From contig OZ037768.1 in assembly GCA_964035545.1 (NCBI GenBank), forward strand, positions 1,601,501 through 1,665,500: a stretch of DNA of 64,000 nucleotides, in the 5' to 3' direction. A program made the translations under genes and the position numbers. The notes beneath the pieces were generated by a model. That model saw only the letters and a program-made list of their open reading frames with translations. It was not told the origin of the DNA and ran no database searches. Each line of letters begins with the position of its first letter. Position 1 is the first letter of the stretch. Below, piece by piece: positions 24,917-36,156 of this stretch. This DNA is from Bugula neritina (lineage: Eukaryota > Bryozoa > Gymnolaemata > Cheilostomatida > Bugulidae).

Positions 24917-26617
24917 CAAAGCAAATTGTACATTTTAAACCATATAAAAGCCACTCCTACAGCTTATGTTTCTGATTTATATGGTGATTATATACATCTA
25001 ATTCACAGGTATTACGTGCTGTGTGCTTTATATAATTCTGCTATATATATATTAAAGAGTTGATCAATAATGGGATGCAAGTTGCAACAACTAGTCTATG
25101 AAATCATAGAAATTCACCCTATTTTCAAGACTATATTATATTTGTGCTCGGCCGTTACAAGATTAAATTTGTGACCACAGACAGAATATTATACAACTTT
25201 TATTGTTGTGAGATGATAACTTCAAAGATCAGACCTAGTTCGTCTGAACGGAACTTGCGCATTTGGCGCTAAACTTTATATAATCTCGTGTCATCATTGT
25301 GCATGTAGTTTGCATCACACAAAGTGAAGGCAACATTTCAGTTCTCTAATTATGTTATACTCAATCGTTCTAATTATTGATTGTGATAATTTAAAATTGT
25401 CTTTTTGGTATTATTATTAACAGTTAAAATGTTGATATTGTAGCACTTGAAGTTGAATAAATCAAATTTCAATGATTATAAATTAAATTTAATATTGTTT
25501 TAATTTAAAATTTAATTTTAATTTGTTTAACTTTATGTTAACTTAATTTTTAATCACTATGATTATCATTATGAGTTTATCATTATGATTACGTACCCAG
25601 TCTAATTACCAAGTCTATAGTGTAGACTAACGTAGTATTAGTATTACTTTTACTATTACTGTATTAATATTATAATTACTGTTAGTCTTAGACTTACAGT
25701 TACAGTCAGTCTGAGTCACTTGGTGACTTAGAGTTAGTACTACTACTACTAGTACTAGTACTACTAATAGTAATACTACTATTATATTACATTTACCCTT
25801 AGACTTTAGTACAAGTATTAACCTATTGTCTATTAGTGTTATGATTAGTATTAGTATTTCCCAGTATAACTATAACTATAAGTATTATCATTGAAAAAGT
25901 ATGATGATGATTAGCTACTGCTATTAGTATTAGTATTGCTAATAGTGATATTATGAGGTTAGGCTTTGTGGTTATCATTGTGATTATGATAATCTGCTTT
26001 TATCTGAACATGAGTACTGGTGAAGGCCAAAAGCTGGCTTGCTCCTCACTTTCCCACTTCACAATATCAGTGTAGCTGTATAAGCAAAAGTTAGAATTAG
26101 AATAACTATAAAAAGCTACTGCTAAATAAAACTATTACTAGTATCCTGTAACTTTAACTGGTGAAATAAAACACATTTATAGAGTTGGCTAATAATAATA
26201 TTCATTCTAGTCTGCCTTTGATTAACGATTCCTTATATATTTAGTTTTGTTAACAATTTATTTTTATTTTGATGTTGGTGTACTTTGTATTATTCAAATT
26301 ATTAATTATTCAAATTACAAGCATTTATGGTTTATTGATAAGCAATGTTTTGATATTTATTTCTAGGTTAATAATCTTGGCTCTATATTTCATATTTTAT
26401 TTCAAGTAGTGTTATACATATTGTATAAACAGATGGATTAGTATACTGTATAATAAATTCGTTATGTTATTTCAATCTGCTGGGAAATAATATTGTTTGC
26501 TATGAAATATGACAATGAATAATTTTCTAAAAGTAGTCAGTAGTTCATAGTGTAGATTTTAACATTTTAATCATGAAATAATTGTACTATCTTCATATAT
26601 TTATAGTTTAGGCGACT
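24917..26617. other. AT-rich spacer upstream of ADCK5
   Basis: An AATAAA at 25456-25461 could serve the candidate gene to the left. From 25560 to 25950 the DNA is a degenerate mixture of TACTAC, TAATAC and ATTATCATTATGATTA runs, similar in style to 8760-9110 and 37110-37560. No exon is supported. Confidence 0.45.
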
Positions 26618-29600
26618 ATGTGGAATAAACTCCGGGCACACAGTTTGTTCAAAGCTGCATCAACAACTAGCTTATACCGAAGAAATATAAACACTAAGAT
26701 TAGTAAACTTATTAGAAGTCGGGGCTTAGTTGCCCCACTCGTACTGTTTACTGCTGGAGCTGGCACCTATTACTATCAAGATGAGCCCACGAGGAGGCAA
26801 CTTCGAGTAACTTTGCAAGGAGTGAATCGGCTTGTAAGGTTAGCGTGAATATTTTCTACATCATTTATAATAGTTATCAGCTTAATCATTTATCAACATT
26901 GTATTTTTTCATTTTATTTTTGCATAGTCATAGCTATATATTCTTTACTCTTTATTTGAAGCCGTATTATAGATCATAGTTACTACATAGATTAAGTCAC
27001 ATGTGATGAAGTATGAGTTTGAATTACCTGCGTTTCAGATCGGTCATAACTGGGGCTATAGTGACTTTAGATTATAAAATATCTCTGCATGATGTGACAG
27101 ATGAAAGTGTAGGCTATACTGAGAGACTGAATGCCGTACATAAAAGAGCTGCCGAGAGAATTCTCTGGTGCTGCCTCAAGAATGGAGGTCTCTACATCAA
27201 GTTTGGTCAAGGATTAGTCATAATGAATCACATTCTTCCCCGTCCATATCTGGAAACTCTAGTCGTGTTGCAGGATAAAGTACTGACTAGGGGCCCCCAT
27301 GAGGTGAGCCTGGCTAACTTTTATACAGCTCTAGGAATTGGAGTTTACAATTTTATTTTGTGTTATTGTCCAAAATATAGCAAATATATTGCGCAAGCAT
27401 CTGTGAAAATCTCAACTATCTTTACATTGTCGTGTGAGATTAGGCTGACTGGGGTTTTATGTTGAACTTTACCTTAAACAAATTTGATGAAATGTAAATA
27501 CTCATTCAGATGCCTTGCTTGTTGCCATCAGTAATTTTTGTAGAGTTGAATTCTAGCCTCTCAAATAAGAGCTCATAATTCCTATTTTTGTCACTGCTGC
27601 TTTACTAGCTTCAATTTTCTTTAAACCTGACTTGTCTTGAAGTGCCTCAACCCGGTTTACAGCTCTCGAGTTTGTCTTGATTTGTTCAGGTGGAGACTTT
27701 GTTTAAAGAAGAGTTTGGTAAGCTGCCCAGCGAGGTATTTCGTGAGTTTGACGAGGAACCGATAGCCGCTGCCAGCTTAGCTCAGGTTCACAAGGCCGTT
27801 ACTCACACTGGTGACGAAGTAGCTGTTAAGGTCTGTATGTTTATTAACCACGATTTTATAGGACTAAGTCCAAGCATACTGTAAGATATTATCAGATTGT
27901 GTTCTGTCAATTCAACAGTTGAATATTTGAATACAACAATCGGTCATGTTGGCTTCTATTCGTGGGAAGCACTTATACAATTACTCTCACAACGTTATTT
28001 TTTAAAACTTTCAATTTTCTTTAACTTTGTAATGCAAGGCTTTATGCATAATAAATCTAGTTTTTTATAATATAAAATACTATTTGATGAACGCAACATT
28101 TATATTTTAATAATGTGTGAGTAATTAGTGTTAGACTCCATTTGAATAGGGCAGATAACTCTATGATACCAAAATGTGTTGGAATCCCTACACTAAGCTT
28201 GTTGTTGGTTGCAGGTTCAGTATATAGATTTACAAGACAGATTTCTGGGAGATATGTTCACAATGAGAATATTAGCCATACTTCTTGGAAAGGTTTATCC
28301 AAAGTTAGACTTTGCAGATATATTGAAGGTAATAAATGTCCCTCTTACATATTGTGTACTTACACTCATATTAAACGTACATTTCACCACTGTTACACTT
28401 ACACCCCTGTTACATGTACACTACACTCCTGTTACACTCCTATTCTAGTGCTGTGTAATTTAGCCAAGTTCTTCGATTTGAATTGTAGGAACTAAAGGGT
28501 AACATGGCAAGAGAGTTGGACTTTGTAGCTGAGGCTACTAATGCAGAGAAGTGTGCCCAGGATCTCTCTCACCTGCCTTATGTATACGTACCCAAGGTGC
28601 ACTGGAACTTGACCACCAAGGTACGTGTGGTACATACACAGCACACTAGTCTATATACAGTATATATAGTATATGTACAACAACACTGCTTAAGGTGCAG
28701 TAAATACTGTTGCCATGGAAATATTTGTAATATTTAAACAGCTTTACCAAAGTTGAGGTGTAGAATGTTGGTTGAGGAGTCAATAGATAATACCTAGAGT
28801 TGTCTACTCATATGGGATGTGCTGGTATATATCTGCATAGGCTACTGTCAAGACCTGATATTGTCAAGGATATTGCATTGCTTGTGATATGAGTGATGAT
28901 AACCTCTCAACCGATGTTTTTCTAGAAAATTCTCACCACTGAATTTATACATGGAGTGAAAATATCAAATAAACAAGCATTGGCAGAAGCTGGACTGTCC
29001 CTACGTGACGTAAGTGCATTCACTATTTAGTAGTTGTGTCCCCACTGTACGTAAGTATAATTCACTGATTATAAGTTGTGTCCTCACTGTATGTAAGTAG
29101 TTCACTGATTAGTAGTTGTGTCCCCACTGTACGTAAGTAGTTCACTAATTAGTAGTTGTGTGCCCACTATACGTAATGGTATTCTCCGATTAGTAATTGT
29201 ATTCTCGCTGAATGTGTTACTTCTGTGTTTCAGATAGACAATAAACTAGTCAGATGCTTTGCTGATCAGATCTTTCACTCGGGGCACGTGCATGCGGACC
29301 CTCACCCTGGCAACTGTAAGTATAAAGGCTACGTGGTGGGTTGCTCTTGGTTAATTTACATGTATTTTGAACATGTATCCAAACAATTGTGTCAATGTTC
29401 GGATTTTTCTAAATCCTGAAAATTATTTGCTGAGGAGAATTATTGTCAAATTGAAAACTTAGTTGTACTTTACCACATCTGTTCCTGGTAAACTCCGAGA
29501 AAACTCAGTAACTCTGTAGTGGATTGTTGTAAAGTGAAATCTCAGACATGTTGGTTCTTGAAAAGCGGGCTGTATTGAAGATGTTGTATTTTTACCTCTA

Positions 29601-31489
29601 TAGTAAATGTGTGCAAATCAGTGAAGTGCTTGACTTTACGTTTGTGATTTTAGTATACGTGAGAAAAGATAAGCAGGGAAAGGCTGAGTTAGTGCTGTTG
29701 GACCATGGACTATATGAATATATGGAAGCCACTGAAAGGATAGCCTTAGCCAACATGTTTAAAGCCATCGTACTTAAGGATGAGGAGGCAATGCGTCTGC
29801 ATGCGCACACAATGAATGTAGACGGTGCGTGTAGAACTGGAACTTGGTTTAATAATGTGCTGAAATAATAGATTTGTGTGGTAGTTTGTTGTCTGTGAAT
29901 TAACAGGTTTAGTTGTTTTGTCAAGAAAAATCGTGATGTTTCTTGAGTCATCAGCATTTAATTACTTACTGTTACATCATCATAATATAGTTTGTCTTAG
30001 CGTCGGTGACTAGACTGATTTTGTGTACTGTTTGATACACTTCCTGTTCCTGTTGGACATGAGTATGTCAAAGATGAACTGCTCAACTCTGTTCTAGTTT
30101 CGCCAGAAATGTTCCCAAATATTTGACTCCACGAGTGGCAATGAGATGGAGATGCTAACCTTAGGATGTAACGCTGTGTTGTAGAATGGCATCTGTTGGC
30201 TTGTTGCCTCACTCAGAAATATGTGGCCACCAAATCTAACCCGCCGCCTGATTGGAGGAAGATTAAAAATAAATCTGATTGGAAGAAGCTCTCCGAACAG
30301 GAAAAGAAGGAGATTCGGGATTATTTTGAAGATTTACATTCGAGGATGTTGGACGTTATGAAGCAGATGCCAAAACCTCTCATGCTGATTATGAGGTGCT
30401 GACACTTACTATTATTATCATGTAAGGCTAGTGTTGATTGGTGGAATTCTCTTTGAGTGTTTCACACATGGCAGCACCAATTCGCAACTTTTTAAAGATT
30501 TTCACCAGTTAGATTGTTCGGTGTACTGTAGTAGTGTGTACTGTAGTAGTGTGTACTGTAGTGGTGTGTACTGTAGTAGTATACTGTAGTAGTATACTGT
30601 AGTAGTGTGTACTGTAGTGGTGTGTACTGTAGTAGTGTGTACTGTAGTAGTATACTGTGGTAGTGTGGTACTGTAGTAGTGTGTACTGTAAATGCTGTAG
30701 GAATCTGAACACCATACGATCTATACACCGTGACCATGGCAACCTCGTCAACAGATACATTATCATGGCCCGCAGGTTGGTTTACTGTTACTTCTCTTAC
30801 TGCAGCATTATTACATACAGACTGTAGTTTGGGCTGTTACCTGCCTGGGACTAGACTGTATTTATGTGTGTCTTTATTAGATGTCTAAACGTCATTGAAG
30901 TAGATAAGTTTGTGGAAGTGTGCAATAGTTTTGGTGTACAGTTACCCTGAACTACACAATGACCCTTGTTATGTGCTGGATTACTAAATAGCTGTTAGTA
31001 CATCATAGTAGAATATTCTATCATACTCCTATAACATTGTTAATCTTTTCTACCGTACCATTGTTTCCAGTGCTGTGGAAGGGGCAGAGAAATCCACACG
31101 GCAGGGACACGGGTTGCTGTCAATAGCCAAAAGTTACAAAGAAAGGTTCATGTTTGAATACCATCTAAAGTGAGCGTCACACTTGTTAAATGTTGCATTT
31201 GTACAACTGATAAGAATTTGGTTTTTCTTGTTATAATGTATACCAAGTCATTAGTAACTCGATGTTGAAAAAGACTGCATCTTCCCTCAAAGTCATTTCA
31301 TTTATTTATCCTCTCCAATGATTCTAAATAACCCAATATTTGATAATTTGTGATTTTTTTTCCACCATTATTTGGTTTAGATTGGACTCTATACGTTCCT
31401 GGCTACTTGTGAAAGCTTTGACGGTGCTGGTGTGGCTTGGCAGAGTGCCCGATTTTGAAGCGACACTCAATAGAAACTCACCTCAGTAA
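26618..31489 (+). CDS. ADCK5: ADCK5, UbiB/ADCK-family atypical kinase
   Basis: Mitochondrial-type UbiB protein-kinase-like protein; relatives support coenzyme Q and lipid homeostasis. Twelve exons keep frame: 26618-26838, 27039-27303, 27690-27830, 28215-28328, 28489-28620, 28926-29009, 29234-29315, 29654-29824, 30185-30395, 30701-30775, 31071-31169 and 31381-31489, giving 567 aa (human ADCK5 is about 580). A basic N-terminus and hydrophobic segment ([17 protein letters not shown]) fit mitochondrial import. UbiB signatures are intact: KxGQ (K128-Q131), the Ala-rich loop AAAS (188-191), VAVK (Lys209), ExD (256-258), HADPHPGN (catalytic Asp341, Asn346) and DHG (363-365) in place of DFG. Wording such as [12 protein letters not shown] and LLDHGLY fits ADCK5 rather than ADCK1 or ADCK2. 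The TAA lies inside CAGTAAGT, a perfect donor context. Intron 6 begins with a donor-repeating array. Confidence 0.92.
29010..29215 (+). repeat. Donor-anchored minisatellite, 40-42-bp unit, ADCK5 intron 6
   Basis: Exon 6 ends CCTACGTGAC and intron 6 starts GTAAGTGCATTCACT. Units starting (T)AC|GTAAGT recur at 29051, 29093 and 29133, with a decayed GTAATG at 29173. The four exact GTAAGT copies are spaced 40-42 bases apart. Confidence 0.9.
30518..30690 (+). repeat. GTACTGTAGTAGTGT minisatellite before ADCK5 exon 10
   Basis: About twelve copies of a 12-15-bp unit ending in TACTGTAG. The real acceptor of exon 10 is GTACTGTAAATGCTGTAG at 30700, so the units resemble the 3' splice site that follows them. 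Confidence 0.8.
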
Positions 31490-32728
31490 GTGGTTAAGAC
31501 ATCAAATTCGCCTAAGTTTATATGAAAATTTTTTGAAGTGTTTTGAAATTGTTTAAGTGACTTTTCAAAAGTCTGGGCTCAGGATTCAAAGTGATTATAC
31601 GTATAGCAGGTCGTTTTGACTTGTCAAGTAAAAGGCAACCTTTTTCGGCTGATGGTAAATATCGGGGAGGGGGTGGGGTGGATGGTGGAGTCGTACCAAG
31701 AGCTGTCAATCATTACTTTTCTAAGTCGCTGGCGGAAGTCCAACAGTCTAACTCTGATGCAGATTTACTTCAATAGCTGTTGGTATTTAGTGTACATAAA
31801 ACATATTGTGAGGACAATTCCTAAAAGCTCTTGGTTTATACTGCCCAATTTCTGCAGGCAATGAGTGCTTGGCAGGTTCTGTTAGTTCATATAAGTATAA
31901 AATTCTGTTGTTTGTAGGGACATCGAGCTGAAAACATTGAACTAATATTAGATATAAAGTCAAATTCACTTCAGATATACCACTCAGGGACATTAATTAG
32001 GCAAATTCCTGGCGACACATTTGGTTGGCTGAATACTTTAGATATGGGAGGTACCAGAGTATATTGATTGGAGATTATAGTTGAGTGAAATCAATGAATT
32101 GTTGACTCCCACAGAGATATTATATATTAAATTAAAGAGCTCTGTATCATTGCATCTCCGCTGTTGATGACACAGTATCAAGTGACATGTTCTGTACAAC
32201 TGAACATTAAAAAATTAATTAGTATTTATAATTTAATAACTCAGACATGATTTCTTATATAAATTGTTAACAAATAATAGATTTTTATGTAATGATTACT
32301 TTTATATTGAAGTTTATTTTCAAAATATTTGATAAGATTTACATGTAATTTATTTCTTATTATTTTGAACTGTTTACTTTACAATACTTCAATACTGTGA
32401 TAGTCTAGTTACTTTTTTGATTTAATAAAAAAAATGCTAAATTTTAGATATTTCATTTTTTTTAATAAAAGACATGAAAATTAAAAATTTGATAAAATTA
32501 GTAACTTTTTGATGCTTAATAAACAGGAGAGGATTTGGTTACGAAACGTAGCTCTCTAAAAAAAGAAATTGAGATCAAAATTAATAAAAAACAAGCTGCA
32601 ATAGTTGTTGAAAATGACCAAAACTACATCAATGTGGACACCAAAAATTCATTAAATTTGCAACAAATTTACCTTTGCACAAAATCTCCGTTGCATAGCA
32701 CCAACACAAAATGTATGGCGCATACAAC
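31490..32728. other. Spacer between convergent ADCK5 and EDC3
   Basis: No exon is supported. AATAAA signals for the plus strand lie at 32424-32429 and again near 32464; a minus-strand AATAAA for EDC3 lies at 32348-32353 (TTTATT on plus). The two 3' UTRs may therefore overlap by tens of bases. Confidence 0.4.
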
Positions 32729-34029
32729 TTAGTCATCATGCAATGGAATACAGAACTTATTGCCAAAAGGGGACTGATACTTTATACCAACAACGGAAAA
32801 AAGTTTTTTAGGAAGGCCAATATCACAGAGGTATGTCTGGCCAGCAGAAGTTGGGAGGGGTAGGGGAAGCCCGATGTGCACCGACCACTTGGTATTTACA
32901 GAACACCCGCTAAGTGGAGGATCTAAAATATACAAGTTTCTATTAGACATAGTAACTAGTAACTAACTGTAACTAGTAACTAACTGTAACTAGTATCTAA
33001 CTGTAACTAGTAACTAACTGTAACTAGTAACTCACTGTAACTAGTAACTCACTGTAACGAGTAACTAACCATATGTAATTCAATAAAATCAACTAGCCGA
33101 AGACTAAACAGGCAAGTGAGGTGATAAAACACATTTTGGCTGCCAGTAAAAGCTTACCTATAGCCAACACGTGAGCCCGGGTTGCATCGCACCAGCTAGA
33201 CAAGGATCTATACCAATTGTTCCTAGAATAATGGGGCCCAGTGGAACTGTCCAAGCAGTTGATTATTAGGTCAACCGCTCCCGAAGGAAGATCTAAGAAG
33301 TTGTGTATACATGAAATAGGATGCAGTACATGTGGACTAGACTGATAGTATATTGCATATTAAAATATTAACTATATTATCCTTTATAACTAAGTAATTT
33401 ATTCGACTATTCCTTCAAGGTGACAACAGAGAGCAGTATGTAGTGTCAGAGTATCAGGAATCCCCCTGCACTACAAAGTGTGACTGTACTGTGTAGTGAA
33501 TATACACACCTTCAACCCTATCAATCCGCTTATTTCCACACAAATCATATAGACTGAGCTCTCGGGAGATGTGAGGGGATAGAGGTGTACTTGAGGGGGG
33601 AGTGAAGACAACGGTCCTTATATTGTGGTTGGCCAAGTGTCTGGCACAGTTTATCCCGTAAGTGCCTTGCATGTGGTGGCCACAGAACAGAACTATTGTA
33701 GGATACTGATGATTGTTCTGTGGGTTGAGTCTGCAATGAAAGTCATACATGTACAGAGAGTAAAGTGGGTGTTACACATGATATGTGACAATTTATTGCA
33801 TATGTAGTATAGTATATACAGCTAGAACATACTACACTCTGCATGTATACATGTGTTAATAGTAGAGGTATTAATAGTAAACGTAGTAGTGGTAGTAGTA
33901 TTAGTAGTAGTGGTAGTAGTAATAGTAGTAGTAGTAGTATTAGTATTAATAGTAAAAGTAGTAGTGGTAGTAGTAGTAGTAGTATAAGTAGTAGTAGTAA
34001 TAGTAATAGTAGTAGTAGTAGACTAGTAA

Positions 34030-34085
<56 letters not shown>

Positions 34086-36156
34086 ATAGTAGTAGTAGTA
34101 GTATTAGTATTAGTAGTAGTAGCAGTAGTAATATTTACCTGCTACTCCCTCCAATGAGCTGGAAAACCATGTCACTTGTATTCCTGCCAACCATGTTTAT
34201 TCTAGTTTGTTCTGTGTACCCAGCAATAGCAGCCTTAGCAAACAACTTATCTCTCATCTCACAAGATATGCAGGGGACAACCAAACCTTCACCTTTAATA
34301 GGTAATAATTGGAAGTGAAGCAGAACTCATATGCATTTGCTGATTGGCTGGCAAGACTACAGGGTATAGGAAAGTGGCTGGGGCACAGTTGGGAAGAAGT
34401 TTGATGAAAATAATCCAAAAATAGTAATAAATAAAAATCATTTTTATATTCTAATTACAAAAAGCCACATATTATATGATCGACATTTAGTTTACATAAT
34501 GTGAAACAAATTAGTCTGCCTTAAGACTCTTACATCTTCAATTTAAACAATCTGCATCCACCCTGGCAGACTGACAGTTGTCTCTTGTGTACAACTACTA
34601 ATAAGAAGGGTACTGGTAAAGATACAGGTGTATAAGGTACAAGTAAGGTACAGGTGTATAAGGTACAAGTAAGGTACAGGTGTATAAGGTACAAGTAAGG
34701 TACAGGTGTATAAGGTACAAGTAAGGTACAGGTGTATAAGGTACAAGTAAGGTACAGGTGTATAAGGTACAAGTAAGGTACAGGTGTATAAGGTACAAGT
34801 AAGGACAGGTACTGCCTACCAGTGGTGTAGGATACTTTTTCTGCTGATTCATTGTCATTTGCCAATTCGATTTGTCTGACAGGTTTAGATTTGATGACCA
34901 TCTCAGTGTGTTTGTATTTATCGGGTTTCTTAGGAGTGGCGCGGTGTCGGCGGCCATTTTCAATCTCATCATATACCTGAATACAGCAGTCACAATATTG
35001 TACAACAAATACAGTCGATATATTTATTACAGATAAATTACACAGAACCAACCTGCTGCTTGTTAAACATGGCCAAGTTCTTCTGGAAATCAAAGTCGCC
35101 CATACACGATTCAACGGACACATCAAAGCAGTCTGTTTGTCCAGCCTGCTGTCTGTATTTAGGAGTTCTTCGAGATTGATCAAATCGCTTAGGCGAGTTA
35201 TGACCGTCATAGTTGGTATTGGTCAGGTCTACTGAGGTGACTGTGACAGAGAGAAGATAAATCCTACAGAGCTTGAATGTTGGGAATATCGTATGAACAA
35301 TTGAATTTATATATTTGCTTAAATATGATTGTAGGAGATAATTTCACATTCAATCACCAAAAGATCTAAAATCTATTTTAAATTATTGCACATAACTCTG
35401 ACAAGTTTATTATATATTGACATTATAAATGAAAATGTGGAAGTTTGCCAGAGTAGGTTGTAACTAGAATTATCACAAAAGAGAAAAGAAGTTTACATAC
35501 ATGAGTTTGATCTTCTTCTAGAAGGGTGCTTTTGTTCGCCATTTGAGTTTACTTTTACAGCTGTGTTGGCCCGCACGACGCGAACTGGCTTTTTGTTTTC
35601 TTTTTTATGAGATGATTTCTCCTTTTCATCACTCGTATCGGAAGATTGAATTTCCGCAAACTTTTGAATAGGAGGTGTAGTTTCAATAAACTTCAGATCT
35701 TTTATTTGAGCTGACCTATATAACAGACATTAGATATAAGATTGCAGACAGACTACCTAGCAAAACCAAAAACTGGCTTTACAACTTTAGAGTGAATTAA
35801 CCAATCAGATATTTAAAGAATTTTACATACAACTTAATTCAAATTTCCACTTTAAAATAACTGAACATGTCTAACAGCTAGAAAAATCAAATACATCGTG
35901 TTTATCAATTCTCATTGACTTGAGAAAACTTTAGAACATTGTACATAAATTGGGAAATATCTATTATTGACATTTGTGTATTTATATGCTATACTCACAG
36001 TATAGACAAAGAGTTTTGTTCACAAGGCTGTCCATTTCTAATGATGTTTCTGAGAGTTACAGTTGAAGTAGCTGAGTCAACATCGGCCACCAAACCTTGA
36101 TAAACACTTTGATCATAGCACTCTATACTAACTGCTCTGTCTACCCACTCACACAT
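32729..36156 (-). CDS. EDC3: Enhancer of mRNA-decapping protein 3
   Basis: Scaffold of cytoplasmic P-bodies that binds DCP2 and DDX6 and promotes 5' decapping. Eight minus exons join in phase: 36156-35999, 35715-35501, 35240-35053, 34976-34820, 34292-34139, 33730-33510, 33292-33158 and 32922-32729, giving 473 aa (human 508). Domains in order: an N-terminal divergent LSm domain (EWVDRAVSIECYDQSVYQGLVADVDSA... to SILSAQIKDLKFIE), a basic Ser/Lys linker (RRRSNSFTS), the FDF motif (DFDFQKNLAMFNKQQVYDEI, about residues 170-190), and a C-terminal YjeF_N dimerisation domain with GLVVPCIS, YPTIVLFCGHHMQG-YGINCARHL, VDLIINCLD, VLAIDPP, LPLPLP-SAGQTYLCDIGLP and SPFGNKFCIPLH. Every block matches animal EDC3 in order. 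It is convergent with ADCK5. Introns 4, 5 and 7 hold tandem repeats next to splice sites. Confidence 0.95.
32945..33068. repeat. 17-18-bp minisatellite next to the EDC3 intron 7 acceptor
   Basis: Seven copies of AACTAACTGTAACTAGT lie 22 bases upstream (in transcript sense) of the acceptor at 32923-32924. Confidence 0.9.
33850..34130. repeat. (AGT)n trinucleotide array in EDC3 intron 5
   Basis: About 280 bases of nearly pure AGT. It comes to within about eight bases of the donor of EDC3 exon 5 (GTAAATATTAC on minus, at 34138). Confidence 0.95.
34620..34806. repeat. 26-bp minisatellite at the start of EDC3 intron 4
   Basis: Seven copies of ACAGGTGTATAAGGTACAAG followed by TAAGGT (plus strand). 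On the transcript strand the array begins about 14 bases after the exon 4 donor GTAGGCAG. The units do not repeat the donor itself. Confidence 0.9.

Noticed and set aside
30492-30766. Tyr/Thr-repeat minus open frames
   Set aside because: Translations of the GTACTGTAGTAGT array in ADCK5 intron 9.
33843-34157. Ser/Asn then poly-Val open frame
   Set aside because: Artefact of the AGT array in EDC3 intron 5.
34530-35210. 226-residue minus open frame
   Set aside because: It runs through EDC3 exons 3 and 4 in part out of frame, an intron and a 26-bp array. Only the pieces 35053-35240 and 34820-34976 are exons, and exon 3 is read in another frame.
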